The notes beneath the pieces are model-generated. The model was not told the origin of the DNA. It was given only the letters and a program-made list of their open reading frames with translations, and did not search any database. From positions 1 to 64,000 of the forward strand of contig JAOTRV010000005.1 in the NCBI GenBank assembly GCA_030247575.1: a stretch of 64,000 bases of DNA, written 5' to 3'. Shown here piece by piece: positions 17,592 through 29,593 of the stretch. Source of the stretch: Sulfuritalea sp. (GTDB lineage: Bacteria > Pseudomonadota > Gammaproteobacteria > Burkholderiales > Rhodocyclaceae). Both the position numbers and the translations under genes were made by a program. Each line of letters begins with the position of its first letter. The first letter of the stretch is position 1.

Positions 17592-18392
17592 ATGGGATTT
17601 CTCGCTGGCAAACGCATTTTGATCACCGGTCTGATCTCCAACCGGTCAATCGCCTACGGCATCGCCAAGGCTTGCCACCGCGAAGGCGCCGACCTCGCCT
17701 TCACCTACCAGAACGATCGTGTCCGCGATCGTATTGCCAAATTTGCCGACGAATTCGGCTCGCAGGCGATCTACCCCTGCGATGTCGCCGATGACGCGCA
17801 GATCGATGCTCTCTTCATCGAACTCGGAAAGCACTGGGACGGACTCGACGGCCTGGTGCACTCCATCGCCTTTGCCCCCAATGAAGCGATCGAGGGGGAT
17901 TTTCTCGATGGCATCTCGCGCGAGTCTTTCCGAATCGCGCACGACGTGTCGTCCTACAGCTACCCCGCGCTGGCCAAGGCCGCCCGCCCCCTGCTGCTGA
18001 AAGGCAACAACCCGTCGCTGCTGGCACTGAGCTATCTCGGCGCGGTTCGCACCATGCCCAACTACAACACCATGGGGCTGGCCAAGGCCAGCCTCGAAGC
18101 GGCCACCCGCTATCTGGCCTTCTGCCTCGGCCCGCAGGGCATCCGCGCCAACGCGCTCTCTGCAGGTCCGATCAAGACACTGGCCGCCTCGGGCATCGGC
18201 AACTTCGGCAAGCTGCTGGCCTACAACGCCCATCACGCGCCGCTGCGCCGTAACGTGACCATCGACGAAGTAGGCAACGCCGCCGCCTTTCTGCTGTCCG
18301 ATCTGGCCAGCGGCATCACCGGCGAGATCCTCTATGTCGATGGCGGCACGCATACCACCGCGATGGGAAATGCCGATCCTTTGCCCGGCTAA
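17592..18392 (+). CDS. fabI: Enoyl-ACP reductase (NADH)
   Basis: A 266-residue short-chain-dehydrogenase-fold enzyme that performs the last reduction in each fatty-acid elongation cycle, converting trans-2-enoyl-ACP to acyl-ACP. It has [20 protein letters not shown] for the cofactor, HSIAFAP, and the active site Tyr148, Tyr158 and Lys165 in [20 protein letters not shown]. The C-end [13 protein letters not shown] is typical. It is a single gene between its own promoter and a strong terminator. This is the class of enoyl reductase targeted by triclosan; resistance cannot be judged here. Confidence 0.96.
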   Translation: MGFLAGKRILITGLISNRSIAYGIAKACHREGADLAFTYQNDRVRDRIAKFADEFGSQAIYPCDVADDAQIDALFIELGKHWDGLDGLVHSIAFAPNEAIEGDFLDGISRESFRIAHDVSSYSYPALAKAARPLLLKGNNPSLLALSYLGAVRTMPNYNTMGLAKASLEAATRYLAFCLGPQGIRANALSAGPIKTLAASGIGNFGKLLAYNAHHAPLRRNVTIDEVGNAAAFLLSDLASGITGEILYVDGGTHTTAMGNADPLPG

Positions 18393-18408
18393 CGCCCCCT
18401 CGCGTCCC

Positions 18409-18445
18409 AAAAAACAAAGCCCCGCGATGCGGGGCTTTGTTTTTT
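18409..18445. terminator. Bidirectional terminator between fabI and ppiD
   Basis: A perfect 17-bp stem with a GAT loop (core CAAAGCCCCGC / GCGGGGCTTTG) has A-tract and T-tract flanks, so it can stop both convergent genes. Confidence 0.93.
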
Positions 18446-18464
18446 GGCTCGGAAGATCGGGAGC

Positions 18465-20369
18465 TCAGCGCTCCTTGGTCTCCAGCGCAGCCTTGTTGAT
18501 CTCGACCGGGAACTTGTCCTTCAGCGTCGACATCCAGGCCGAGAACTCCTCCTCCGCCACGAAACGGGCATAGTTTTGTGCCAGGTTACGCCCCAGCGGA
18601 TCGTCCTTGCCAAGCTCGCCGACACCCTTGACCGAGCTGATGCGATACAGAGCGTAACCACTGCCCGGCACGGCGAACCCCGCGTATGCCGGGAGTTTTG
18701 CGGTATCCGCCCTGAATATGGCCCGCAGGGCCTCGGGTGGCAGACCTTGCCCCGCCGTGCGGCTCACGCTGCGCGCAGGCGACCATTTGAGGTCGGCCGC
18801 TTCACCCTTTGCCAAACGGGCCAGTTTCGCCTCGCCGTCCTTCGTGGCAAGGCTGAGCGCTTTCTCGCGAATCAGGTGCTTCTCGATGTCGCCCTTGACC
18901 ACTTCAAGCGATTGCAGGATCGCCGGCTTGTGCTCGAGCACCCGCGCCGATACCAAAGTGCCCGGGGCGACTTCAACCGCCTCGGTGTTGCGCTTGTTCT
19001 TCAAGCCATCGTCGCTGAACAGGGCGGCGGCCAGTTTCGCATTGTCGAAGGGCGCCGGCAGCTTGCCGCCCTTGGCGAACCAAGGCGTCTGACGAAGCTC
19101 GAGTTTCCATTTGTCGGCCGCCGGCTTCAGGCTGTCGGCCTGTTCGTACACCATGTTGCCAAACGCCTCGGCCGTTTCCGCGTACTTCTTCATCCCGGTT
19201 TCGCGCTTGATTTCGGCCACGATTTCCGCCTTGACCTCCTCCAGCGGCTTGACCCGCTCAGCGCGGACGCCCGTCACGCGAATGATGTGAAAGCCGAAAT
19301 CGGAACGCACGACGTCCGAGATCTGCCCTTCCTTCAGCGCAAAGGCCGTGTCTTCGAACGCTTTCACCATCGCGCCACGACCGAACCAGTCGAGATCCCC
19401 GCCCTTCTCGGCCGATCCGGGATCCTGTGAATTCGCCTTGGCGAGCTTGGCAAAATCAGCGGGAGCCTTCTTTACCTGGGTCAGAAGCTCGTCGGCCTTG
19501 GCCTTTGCGGCCTTGGCTTCGACATCCGGCGCATCCTTGGCCGCACGGATCAGGATATGGCTGGCCCTTCGCGTCTCGCCGTCCTTGTAGCGATCCGTGT
19601 GCGATTGATAGTAGGCCCTGACCTCCTCGTCGCTGACCGTCGCCTGGGCCGTCAGCGCATCGCGGCTCAACACCAGAAACTCGGCACGCACCTGCTCCGG
19701 CATTTCGAACTTCTTGCGATTGGCTTCGTAGAACTTTTGCGCGGCATCGGCGGCCAGCTTCACCTGGCTGACGTAAGCCTCCGGCAGCAGCCGCAGTTCG
19801 CCGACCTCACGCTGTTCCAATTGTGCCGACAACCAGCGGCCGGCGGCGGCCTGACCGGTGATTCCGGCTTCGGTCACTGGCAACATCAGCTGTTGCATGG
19901 CCATGTCTTGTCGCAGTCGCGCTTCGAACATCTCCTTGCTCATGCCTTGCCCGGCGACGAGAGCCTCGTAGCGCTCCCTGGAGAACTTGCCGTTTTCCTG
20001 CAGCGAAGGCACGCTGGCGATGAACTGGACCAGTTGCTCGTTGCCCACGACCAGCTTGGCTTTCTGCGCCTGTTCGGCCAGCAAGCGCTGCGTGACCAGC
20101 GAATCAAGCACGGCGCGCCGCATCTGCGGCGTGTCGAACAATGCCGGATCGAGCTTGCCGCCCAACTGGGCGCGCATCCGATCCTGCTGTTCGCGCAAGG
20201 CGGAGTCCAATTCCTGCCGCGTGATCTTGCCGCTGCCCACCAAGGCGACACCGGCGCCGACGTCGGCATTGCGCACGTAGGAATCAACACCCCAGAAGGC
20301 GAACGGGAGCGTGATCAGTGCAAGAAAAATCTGGGTGATCTTCTTGTTGTTGCGAACGAAATCAAGCAT
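18465..20369 (-). CDS. ppiD: Periplasmic folding chaperone PpiD (SurA-N and parvulin)
   Basis: A 634-residue inner-membrane-anchored protein that helps exported proteins fold as they leave the Sec translocon. One N-terminal helix (about 13-30, IFLALITLPFAFWGV) anchors it. A SurA-like region follows (about 30-240), then a parvulin domain (about 262-365) with RRASHILIRAAKDA, LAKANSQDPGSAEKGGDLDW and SDVVRSDFGFHIIRVT, and a degenerate second domain to the end. The position downstream of lon is conserved in many proteobacteria, though hupB, which often intervenes, is absent here. Whether the parvulin domain is active is not clear, since it is weak in well-studied PpiD. Confidence 0.93.
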   Translation of the reverse strand: MLDFVRNNKKITQIFLALITLPFAFWGVDSYVRNADVGAGVALVGSGKITRQELDSALREQQDRMRAQLGGKLDPALFDTPQMRRAVLDSLVTQRLLAEQAQKAKLVVGNEQLVQFIASVPSLQENGKFSRERYEALVAGQGMSKEMFEARLRQDMAMQQLMLPVTEAGITGQAAAGRWLSAQLEQREVGELRLLPEAYVSQVKLAADAAQKFYEANRKKFEMPEQVRAEFLVLSRDALTAQATVSDEEVRAYYQSHTDRYKDGETRRASHILIRAAKDAPDVEAKAAKAKADELLTQVKKAPADFAKLAKANSQDPGSAEKGGDLDWFGRGAMVKAFEDTAFALKEGQISDVVRSDFGFHIIRVTGVRAERVKPLEEVKAEIVAEIKRETGMKKYAETAEAFGNMVYEQADSLKPAADKWKLELRQTPWFAKGGKLPAPFDNAKLAAALFSDDGLKNKRNTEAVEVAPGTLVSARVLEHKPAILQSLEVVKGDIEKHLIREKALSLATKDGEAKLARLAKGEAADLKWSPARSVSRTAGQGLPPEALRAIFRADTAKLPAYAGFAVPGSGYALYRISSVKGVGELGKDDPLGRNLAQNYARFVAEEEFSAWMSTLKDKFPVEINKAALETKER

Positions 20370-20389
20370 GCGCGGAAAACCCTGAATGC

Positions 20390-20419
20390 GACAAAGGCGA
20401 ACTGCAGTTCGCCTTTGTC
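20390..20419. other. Perfect 30-bp palindrome upstream of ppiD
   Basis: Two exact 15-base half-sites (GACAAAGGCGAACTG and its complement) with no loop lie 20 bases before the ppiD start and 86 bases after the end of the gene upstream. There is no T-run on the minus strand, so it is a poor intrinsic terminator. It may be an operator or an RNA processing hairpin. Confidence 0.7.
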
Positions 20420-20505
20420 AAAGGAAACAATTTTACCTGATTTTCCGTCGATCCCGAATCGCCGCCCGCAACCCGGATGGCGGCATTTGCACCCACGCGC
20501 AGGCT

Positions 20506-21816
20506 TCAGCCCTCGTTGAATCCGAACCGTTCGACGAAGCCTTTGGGGTCCAGCGCCGGCCCCTTGTAGTCGGCCTGCATGTAGTCGCAGCGAAGTTCCT
20601 TGAGCCGGCCAGCCGCTGCATCGTCGACGACACCCACGGCCACCACGTCGAGCCTCAGGTGGTGAGCGAGTTCGATGATCGACTGCAGGATGCGATCGGA
20701 CTTCGGCACGCCAGCCAGGTCGCGCACCGACGAAACATCGATCTTGATTTCCTGGAACGGCATGGATGCCAGCCAGAACAGGGATGAAAGCGCCACGCCC
20801 GGATCGTCGATCGACAACTTTACGCCGAGCTCTTTCAGGCGCACCAGCGTTTCCCTCGCGACCGGCTCCGCAGCCAGCACTGAAGTCTCGCCGATCTCCA
20901 GAATGAGCAATCCTGCGCGCCGGCTCCAAGTGCCCAGCGCGCGCTGAACCACCTCCGGCAGCTCCGTGTGCAGCAGCGCACGCGCCGGGAGCTTGACCCC
21001 GATGCGCAAGTCCAGCCCGGCGCTGTAGCGAAACTCCGAAACATTGCGCAGCGCGCGATTGAGTATCGAGGAGACCAGCTCCGTAAACATGCCCGCCGAT
21101 TCCGCCGCGGCAAACGCCTCCTCCACTGCAACCATGCCAAGCCCCGGATCACGCCAGCGCAGCAGGCTTTCGGCACCCATGACCTGGCCCAGGCGAAGAT
21201 CGTATTGGGGCTGGAAAACCAGTTCGAGCGCGTCCTCGGCAACCGCCGTGCGCAGCCGGTTTTCATACAACAGCTTCGAGGCCGCCGGATTCTCGCGATC
21301 TTCCGCATGATCGGCGATTCGGTCGGGCAGTTCGCGAGCGAGGGCACAGGCGCCTTTTGCCCTTTGCAGCAGGGTTTCCGCCTGATCGCCGTGCGCCGGA
21401 TACATCGCGATTCCAATCGCGGGATTGGCGAAAATCTCATCCTCGCCAACCCAGAACGGCGTATTCAACGCCCGCAGGGTTTTCTTTGCCGCCAGCAGTG
21501 CCACACCTGGCGCCTCGACGGTTGCCAGCAGGCAGGCAAAATCATCCCGGCCCATCTCGCCGACCAGATCACCCGGGCGCAGAACATCGGCCCGCAACGA
21601 TGCGATCACGCGGTTGCGCACGGCATCGCCGATCTCGTAACCCCAGACCGCGTCGATGCGACTGATCACGCCACATTCAATGAGCAGGACGGCCAGATTT
21701 CCGCCTTCGGCCTTCCTTTCCTCGACGGTGCCGCGGAGCGCCTCGAGAAACCGCTTTGTGTCGGTTGCGGGAAGGCCCCCGGGCCCCGCCGCCGCGGCGG
21801 AGTCCGCTTCGCTCAC
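20506..21816 (-). CDS. GGDEF-EAL-type protein with degenerate active sites
   Basis: A protein of about 436 residues. The GGDEF-like domain (about 20-165) has GRDDF instead of GGDEF. The EAL-like domain (about 185-430) has QPQYDLRLGQVMGAESLLRW, ESL in place of EAL, but the later metal and general-base motifs are changed: KLP for the usual N-L, DDPGVALSS for DDFGTG, and AVGVVDD for AEGVE. It should therefore be inactive or a c-di-GMP reader. There is no membrane segment or sensor domain. The GTG start overlaps the stop of the HD-GYP gene by 4 bp (GTGA), so the two are coupled. Confidence 0.85.
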   Translation of the reverse strand: MSEADSAAAAGPGGLPATDTKRFLEALRGTVEERKAEGGNLAVLLIECGVISRIDAVWGYEIGDAVRNRVIASLRADVLRPGDLVGEMGRDDFACLLATVEAPGVALLAAKKTLRALNTPFWVGEDEIFANPAIGIAMYPAHGDQAETLLQRAKGACALARELPDRIADHAEDRENPAASKLLYENRLRTAVAEDALELVFQPQYDLRLGQVMGAESLLRWRDPGLGMVAVEEAFAAAESAGMFTELVSSILNRALRNVSEFRYSAGLDLRIGVKLPARALLHTELPEVVQRALGTWSRRAGLLILEIGETSVLAAEPVARETLVRLKELGVKLSIDDPGVALSSLFWLASMPFQEIKIDVSSVRDLAGVPKSDRILQSIIELAHHLRLDVVAVGVVDDAAAGRLKELRCDYMQADYKGPALDPKGFVERFGFNEG

Positions 21817-23009
21817 AGGAAGAGCTCTCGCGGATCGATCTTGACCGAGTCGTACTCCAGGGAGCGCTGAATCCGATAGGGCTCGTCGGGCCTGACCTTG
21901 GGTTCCTTCATCAGGTCGAGCATCTTGTAGGGTGTCAGCGGGTTGCCCTTGGCATCCCTGACGACCATGATGCGCGGCTGCATGCGACGCACCATGTTCT
22001 GGGCAATCACGATCGCAACCTCGCCGCTGTTCAATTCGACCACGCTGCCTACGGGAAAAACACCGATGCACTGAATGAATTGTTCGACCAGGGCAGGATG
22101 AAACTGTTTGCCCCGCCCCTTGTAAATGACGCTCAGGGCGTTTGCCGGGGAGAGATTGCCCCCGAACGGCTTTGGCGCGGTGAGGGTATCGAAGGTATCG
22201 ACGATGCCGGCAATCAGACCGGAAAAGGCGATTGCATCGCCGCGCAGCCCCCGCGGATAGCCGCTGCCGTCGAAACGCTCGTGATGCAGCGAGGCAAGTC
22301 CCGGAAGCTCGGGAGGGATGCCGGCCGTGCTGCTCAGGATTCGCACCGAATGGTTCACATGCGTCTGGTAGAGCTCCATTTCCGCTTCGTTGGTGGGCCC
22401 GCGCGCAGCCAACTCCGTGGGCAGCTTGAGCTTGCCCACGTCCTGCAGCAGTCCCAGCATGCCGAGGATTTCCAGGCGGTCTTGCGGCAGTTGAAGAAAA
22501 CGCCCGAAGATGGTCATCATCACGGAAATCTCTACCGCCCGGCTGAGGGTCGCGCCGCTCTTCTCCTGCAGCTTGATCAGCAGAGCCATCGCATCCGGGT
22601 TGCGCACGACGCTCTCGGTAATTTGCGCAGCTGCCTCGTGCGCCCGCGAGCTGTCGATCGAGCTGCCGATTTCGACGGCTCGCGACAACTCCCGCACGAC
22701 CACCGTGGTGTTGGTAAAGGCTTTCCGGGCGCCGGGCAACTCGACTTCGACGCTCGCCATCTCCTTATAGACCGTGGTGCCACGGACTTTGGCCACATCC
22801 TCCGCCGTGACCTTGCCGACTTCCTGAACGTCCTCTTTTTCCGGGTCGACGAAGACGTGTTTGCAGTACTTCTTCAGTACCTCGAGCTGCTTCTCCTTTT
22901 TCAGGACGAAACCCTGAAATGCGAAGGGCGTCTCCGTCCATGGCCTGTCCAGCTTGGAGATGAACATGCCGAAGGTCAGCTGTTCAACAGGAATTTCCCT
23001 GAGTTCCAT
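21813..23009 (-). CDS. DUF3391/HD-GYP protein lacking the HD histidine
   Basis: A 398-residue cytoplasmic protein. The N-terminus (about 1-110) is the DUF3391 region (IPVEQLTFGMFISKLDRPW, FQGFVLKKEKQLEVLKKY), usual ahead of HD-GYP domains. The HD-GYP domain keeps LHHERFDGSGYPRGL (242-256) and IVDTFDTLTA (270-279), but the HD pair reads Q189-D190 (LLQDVGK) and the first metal His (near 157, ATLSRAVEIS) is missing. Hydrolysis of c-di-GMP is therefore doubtful. I chose the ATG at 23009 because DUF3391 starts there; the longer reading adds no conserved sequence. It is coupled to the degenerate EAL gene. Confidence 0.88.
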   Translation of the reverse strand: MELREIPVEQLTFGMFISKLDRPWTETPFAFQGFVLKKEKQLEVLKKYCKHVFVDPEKEDVQEVGKVTAEDVAKVRGTTVYKEMASVEVELPGARKAFTNTTVVVRELSRAVEIGSSIDSSRAHEAAAQITESVVRNPDAMALLIKLQEKSGATLSRAVEISVMMTIFGRFLQLPQDRLEILGMLGLLQDVGKLKLPTELAARGPTNEAEMELYQTHVNHSVRILSSTAGIPPELPGLASLHHERFDGSGYPRGLRGDAIAFSGLIAGIVDTFDTLTAPKPFGGNLSPANALSVIYKGRGKQFHPALVEQFIQCIGVFPVGSVVELNSGEVAIVIAQNMVRRMQPRIMVVRDAKGNPLTPYKMLDLMKEPKVRPDEPYRIQRSLEYDSVKIDPRELFL

Positions 23010-23306
23010 ACGTGTGCGTGATTGCCTGACTAAAACTCGAATTTCGTGTCTGTAACGATAACACCGCAAGCGAGATTCCAATGCGGACTTTGACCAGTTG
23101 GGCGCCTGCTCCAACTGTCCGAAGCTTACTCCGAATTCCCGCGACCCTCACCTCGATTCGGGTTCGGCCGCACCTGTCACCCGCTACCAGGCCGCGCGGG
23201 GCCGTGGCTGATTCGTGTTGAACGCTGCCCATCGCAGACATGACGGCAACACCTTCAGGCCATACTTGGAACAAGGGCCTGCATTGCTGCAAGCCCCTGG
23301 TATTTC
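23010..23306. other. Intergenic region between HD-GYP gene and tRNA-Val
   Basis: About 300 bases with no convincing ORF. The 3' part holds a hairpin at 23275-23296; the rest holds the undetermined promoter of the minus-strand HD-GYP gene. Confidence 0.5.
23275..23296 (-). terminator. Hairpin after tRNA-Val, probable terminator
   Basis: On the minus strand a 9-bp stem (one G-U pair) closes a GCAA tetraloop and is followed by TTGTTCC. The T-run is weak. Confidence 0.5.
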
Positions 23307-23382
23307 TGGTGGGTGCTGACGGGGTCGAACCGCCGACATTCGCCTTGTAAGGGCGACGCTCTACCAACTGAGCTAAGCACCC
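23307..23382 (-). tRNA. tRNA-Val (anticodon TAC)
   Basis: A 76-base cloverleaf on the minus strand. The acceptor arms GGGTGCT and AGCACCC pair, the D-loop has AGCTCAGTTGGTAGAGC, the anticodon loop reads CTTACAA, the T arm has GGTTCGACCCC, and CCA is encoded. It decodes GUA and related Val codons. It lies 59 bases after lon on the same strand. Confidence 0.97.
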
Positions 23383-23441
23383 GCTGAACGGCGGCTGCCC
23401 TTATCGGACAGCCGGCGATGATTCTATCAGTTCGCTGCCGC

Positions 23442-25859
<2,418 letters not shown>

Positions 25860-25890
25860 CGTGTCCTTCGGTTATGAGTCACGTCATCCA

Positions 25891-25917
25891 GATTGGGGCG
25901 CGTGACCGGTATTCAAG
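25891..25917 (-). promoter_or_regulatory. Sigma32-like heat-shock promoter of lon
   Basis: On the minus strand CTTGAAT (25911-25917), a 12-base spacer and CCCCAATC (25891-25898). This resembles CTTGAAA-N13-CCCCATNT and lies 32 bases before the lon ATG. Confidence 0.55.
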
Positions 25918-25945
25918 GCGACCACTGACAAACCCGGCCGCCGGA

Positions 25946-27214
25946 TCAGTTCGAGCCGGAAACCTTCGGTTGGTCGGCGTAGATCATCAGCGGCTGGGCG
26001 CCGCTTTCGATGGTGGTCTCGTCGATCACAACCTTGCTCACGCTTTCCATGGTGGGCAGTTCATACATGGTGTCGAGCAGCACATTTTCGAGAATCGAAC
26101 GCAGACCCCGTGCACCGGTCTTGCGCTTCAGCGCCTTCCTAGCGATCGCCTGAAGCGCCGAAGGACGCACTTCGAGTTCCACGCCTTCCATGGCAAAGAG
26201 CTTGTGATACTGCTTGATCAGGGCGTTCTTCGGTTCAACCAGAATTTCGACCAGGGCGGCTTCGTCGAGTTCCTGCAAGGTCGCGATCACCGGCAGGCGG
26301 CCGATCAACTCGGGAATCAGGCCGAACTTGATCATGTCCTCGGGCTCGACCTGCTTCAGCATCTCGCTGACGTTGCTGGCGTCGCGGCTTTTGACCTCGG
26401 CGCCAAAGCCGATGCCGCCCTTTTCCGAGCGGCTGCGAATCACCTTGTCCAGTCCGTCGAACGCGCCGCCGCAAATGAACAGGATGTTGGTGGTGTCGAT
26501 CTGGATGAAATCCTGGTTCGGATGCTTGCGTCCGCCCTGCGGCGGAATGCTCGCCACGGTGCCTTCGATCAGCTTCAGCAAGGCCTGCTGCACGCCCTCG
26601 CCGGACACGTCGCGGGTGATCGACGGATTATCGGATTTGCGCGAAATCTTGTCGATTTCATCAATGTAGACAATGCCCTGCTGGGCCTTCTCGACTTCGT
26701 GATCGCACTTTTGCAGCAGCTTCTGGATGATGTTTTCGACGTCCTCGCCGACATAGCCCGCCTCGGTCAGCGTTGTCGCGTCGGCCATGACGAAGGGCAC
26801 GTTGAGCGTGCGCGCCAGAGTCTGCGCCAACAGCGTCTTGCCGGAGCCGGTGGGACCGATCAGCAGGATGTTGCTCTTCGACAGTTCGATGCCGTCGCTG
26901 CCCTTTTCCTGATGGCGGATGCGCTTGTAGTGGTTGTAGACGGCCACGGCAAGGATCTTTTTCGCCGCATCCTGCCCGATCACGTACTGATCGAGCATCT
27001 CGCGGATTTCCTTCGGCGCCGGCAAGTCGCGCTTCGCGGCGCCCTCCGGCTCGGCGGCGATCTCGTCGCGAATGATGTCGTTGCAGAGCTCGATGCATTC
27101 GTCGCAGATGAAAACGGAAGGCCCGGCGATCAGTTTCTTGACTTCATGCTGGCTCTTGCCGCAGAAGGAGCAATACAACAACTTTTCGCCGCTACCCGAT
27201 TTCTTGTCCGCCAT
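25946..27214 (-). CDS. clpX: ClpX, ATPase subunit of ClpXP protease
   Basis: A 422-residue AAA+ unfoldase that recognises tagged substrates and feeds them to ClpP. The N-terminal zinc domain has C-x2-C and C-x2-C in YCSFCGKS and ICDECIELC. The ATPase has Walker A GPTGSGKT and Walker [10 protein letters not shown], the pore loop GYVGEDV, and the ClpP-contact IGF-type loop is represented by [12 protein letters not shown]. Length and order are normal. It lies 24 bases after clpP. Confidence 0.97.
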   Translation of the reverse strand: MADKKSGSGEKLLYCSFCGKSQHEVKKLIAGPSVFICDECIELCNDIIRDEIAAEPEGAAKRDLPAPKEIREMLDQYVIGQDAAKKILAVAVYNHYKRIRHQEKGSDGIELSKSNILLIGPTGSGKTLLAQTLARTLNVPFVMADATTLTEAGYVGEDVENIIQKLLQKCDHEVEKAQQGIVYIDEIDKISRKSDNPSITRDVSGEGVQQALLKLIEGTVASIPPQGGRKHPNQDFIQIDTTNILFICGGAFDGLDKVIRSRSEKGGIGFGAEVKSRDASNVSEMLKQVEPEDMIKFGLIPELIGRLPVIATLQELDEAALVEILVEPKNALIKQYHKLFAMEGVELEVRPSALQAIARKALKRKTGARGLRSILENVLLDTMYELPTMESVSKVVIDETTIESGAQPLMIYADQPKVSGSN

Positions 27215-27238
27215 CTCTGTCTCCGTGCGCGCGACCGA

Positions 27239-27907
27239 TCAAGCCTTGGCAGGCTCGGTTGCTTCGTCGCGACTGGTCAGCACCTTGTCGACCAGACCAT
27301 ACTCCACCGCGGCCTCGGCCGAAAGGAAATTGTCCCGATCGGTATCGCGCTCGATCCGCTCGATCGACTGGCCGGTGTGGTGCGCCAGCATGCTGTTGAG
27401 CTTCTGCTTCAGAAACAGGATTTCCTTGGCGTGAATCTCGATGTCCGAGGCCTGGCCCTGGAAGCCGCCCATCGGCTGATGGATCATTACGCGTGAATTC
27501 GGCAGGCAGTAGCGTTTGCCCTTGTCGCCGGCGGCGAGAAGGAACGAACCCATGCTGCACGCCTGGCCGATGCACAGCGTCGATACGCTGGGCTTGATGA
27601 ACTGCATGGTGTCGTAAATGGCCATCCCCGCCGTGACGGAACCGCCCGGCGAGTTGATGTAGAAGAAGATGTCCTTGTCCGGATTTTCCGATTCGAGGAA
27701 CAACAGCTGCGCCACGATCAGATTGGCCGTTGCGTCGTTGACCGGACCGACCAGGAAGATCACCCGCTCGCGCAGCAGGCGCGAATAGATGTCATAGGCC
27801 CGCTCGCCGCGACCGCTGGTCTCGATGACCATGGGCACGAGACCCAGCGCCTGGGTGTCGGGGGCCGGTGCGTCGAAGGCACCACCATTCTGTCGCGAAC
27901 CGTACAT
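27239..27907 (-). CDS. clpP: ClpP protease proteolytic subunit
   Basis: A 222-residue serine peptidase that forms the barrel of ClpXP/ClpAP. It has YINSPGGSV, the catalytic Ser in [14 protein letters not shown], His in [11 protein letters not shown] and Asp in [14 protein letters not shown]. The start at 27907 has GGAG 6 bases upstream; an ATG at 27928 overlapping the tig stop is also possible but would add seven unconserved residues. About 17 residues precede the mature region, so a short propeptide is likely. Confidence 0.95.
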   Translation of the reverse strand: MYGSRQNGGAFDAPAPDTQALGLVPMVIETSGRGERAYDIYSRLLRERVIFLVGPVNDATANLIVAQLLFLESENPDKDIFFYINSPGGSVTAGMAIYDTMQFIKPSVSTLCIGQACSMGSFLLAAGDKGKRYCLPNSRVMIHQPMGGFQGQASDIEIHAKEILFLKQKLNSMLAHHTGQSIERIERDTDRDNFLSAEAAVEYGLVDKVLTSRDEATEPAKA

Positions 27908-27924
27908 GGACATCTCCGGCAGGA

Positions 27925-29247
27925 TCATGCTGCATTTCCCATCAGCTCGTCGAAGGCGATGGGAGTTTCGCTGACTTTGGTATTGGCGAGCACCCAATCC
28001 ACGACGTTGTTCTCCAGTGCCAGCGCCTCCGCCTCGGCGAGCCGTTCCGGCTGGGAATAGTACCAGCGGACCACTTCCTTGGGGTCTTCGAAAGTTTCCG
28101 CAAATTCGTCGACGATGGCACGTACCTGCTCGGGCTTGACGTGCAAGTCCTTTTCCTTGACCAGTTCGGCCAGCAGCAGGCCGAGCTTCACGCGGCGCGT
28201 TGCCTGCTCGGTAAACCAGGAGGCCTCGACCGGAATGTTCTTCATGCCCATGCCGCGCGATTCCATGTCGCGGCGCGCCGCGTCGGCCATCTGCTGCGAT
28301 TCGACCTCGACCAGCGCCTTGGGCACCTCGATCGGATTCACCGTCAGCATCGCCTCCATGACCTGTTCCTTGGTCTTCGCCAGCAGGCGCTTCTTGACTT
28401 CGCGTTCCAGATTCGAACGAACCTCGACGCGCATCTTGTCCACGTCGCCATCGGCGACACCGAGCTGTTTGGCGAAGTCGGCATCGATCTCCGGCAAGCG
28501 GGCGGACTCGACCTTCTTCACGGTCACTTCGAACTGAACCGTCTTGCCGGCGAGTTCCGCGGCCTGGTAGTCGGCAGGGAAGTTGACGTCAAAAACCTTC
28601 TTGTCGCCGGCCTTGACGCCTACGAGCTGGGCTTCGAAGTCCGGCAGCATCTGGCCGCCGCCCACCATCACCGCGAAGTCGCTGGCCTTGCCGCCGGCAA
28701 ACTCCTCGCCATCCTTGCGGCCAACAAAATCGATCACCAGGCGATCATCATTCGCGGAAGGGCGATCGGTCTCGACATAGGTGGTGCGCTGCTTGCGCAG
28801 GACGTCGAGCGTCTTGGCCACTTCGGCATCGGTCACCGTCAGAATCGGCTTGGTGATCGCCTGGCCGGAGATGTCTGCCAGCGCGATGTCGGGATAGACC
28901 TCGAAAATCGCCGTGAAGCCCAGTAATCCCGGGCTGGCATCGGCCTTCGGCTCGATGCGCGGATAGCCCGCGACGCGCAGCTTCTGCTCGCGAATCTTCT
29001 CGCCATAGGCCTTTTCCACAGCCGCGCCGATCGCCTCCGAACGAGCCTGGGAGCCGTATTGCTGGGCAACCATCTTCATCGGCACTTTGCCCGGACGGAA
29101 ACCCGCCATCTTCACGGTGCGCGACATCTGCTTCAGGCGCTGCTCGACATCCTTGTCGATCTCGGCCAGCGCCACCGTCATTTCGATGCGGCGTTCCAGC
29201 GCGCTGCTGGTGTCGGTTGCCACGTCCGTCGTTGCCTTGTCCGTCAT
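27925..29247 (-). CDS. tig: Trigger factor
   Basis: A 440-residue ribosome-bound chaperone with peptidyl-prolyl isomerase activity. The ribosome-binding signature is [12 protein letters not shown] near the N-terminus. The PPIase domain follows (about 165-250: [33 protein letters not shown]), then a long helical C-domain. The family usually starts close to the ribosome-binding domain; I chose 29247, but ATGs at 29262 and upstream also remain open. It heads the tig-clpP-clpX-lon cluster, 74 bases after tRNA-Leu. Confidence 0.94.
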   Translation of the reverse strand: MTDKATTDVATDTSSALERRIEMTVALAEIDKDVEQRLKQMSRTVKMAGFRPGKVPMKMVAQQYGSQARSEAIGAAVEKAYGEKIREQKLRVAGYPRIEPKADASPGLLGFTAIFEVYPDIALADISGQAITKPILTVTDAEVAKTLDVLRKQRTTYVETDRPSANDDRLVIDFVGRKDGEEFAGGKASDFAVMVGGGQMLPDFEAQLVGVKAGDKKVFDVNFPADYQAAELAGKTVQFEVTVKKVESARLPEIDADFAKQLGVADGDVDKMRVEVRSNLEREVKKRLLAKTKEQVMEAMLTVNPIEVPKALVEVESQQMADAARRDMESRGMGMKNIPVEASWFTEQATRRVKLGLLLAELVKEKDLHVKPEQVRAIVDEFAETFEDPKEVVRWYYSQPERLAEAEALALENNVVDWVLANTKVSETPIAFDELMGNAA

Positions 29248-29321
29248 CTCTCTATCCGTCATTGAAGAATTCATTGAAAAAAACCGCACTCACGCCAAGT
29301 CCGGACCCGCAGCCCGAAACG

Positions 29322-29406
29322 TGGTGCCCAGGAAGGGACTCGAACCCCCACGCCTCGCGGCGCCAGAACCTAAATCTGGTGCGTCTACCAATTCCGCCAC
29401 CTGGGC
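29322..29406 (-). tRNA. tRNA-Leu (anticodon TAG)
   Basis: An 85-base class II tRNA on the minus strand. The acceptor arms GCCCAGG and CCTGGGC pair, the anticodon stem CCAGA / TCTGG encloses TTTAGGT, a long variable arm is present (GCGCCGCGAGGCGT) and CCA is encoded. It decodes CUA and related Leu codons. It may be cotranscribed with tig. Confidence 0.97.
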
Positions 29407-29576
29407 CCGTGCCGCAAACGGCCGGTAATAAAAGCCAGAGCGACACGACGTGGATGGCGAATTTTACCCGCTTTCACCATTTGTTTCCGACTTGACACCA
29501 TCCCGCCCGATGGCCTGATCGAGGTTCGTGCCGCAGCATCCGCGCCGGAATCGAGGGCCGGACCGGCCGCCCTGTA

Positions 29577-29582
29577 TATACT
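29577..29582 (+). promoter_or_regulatory. Possible -10 box of the hpnCDE operon
   Basis: TATACT preceded by TG, 11 bases before the hpnC ATG, in a 187-base gap between tRNA-Leu and hpnC. There is no clear -35. A TTGACA at 29492-29497 has no good partner. Confidence 0.35.
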
Positions 29583-29593
29583 CCTGCGGCACC

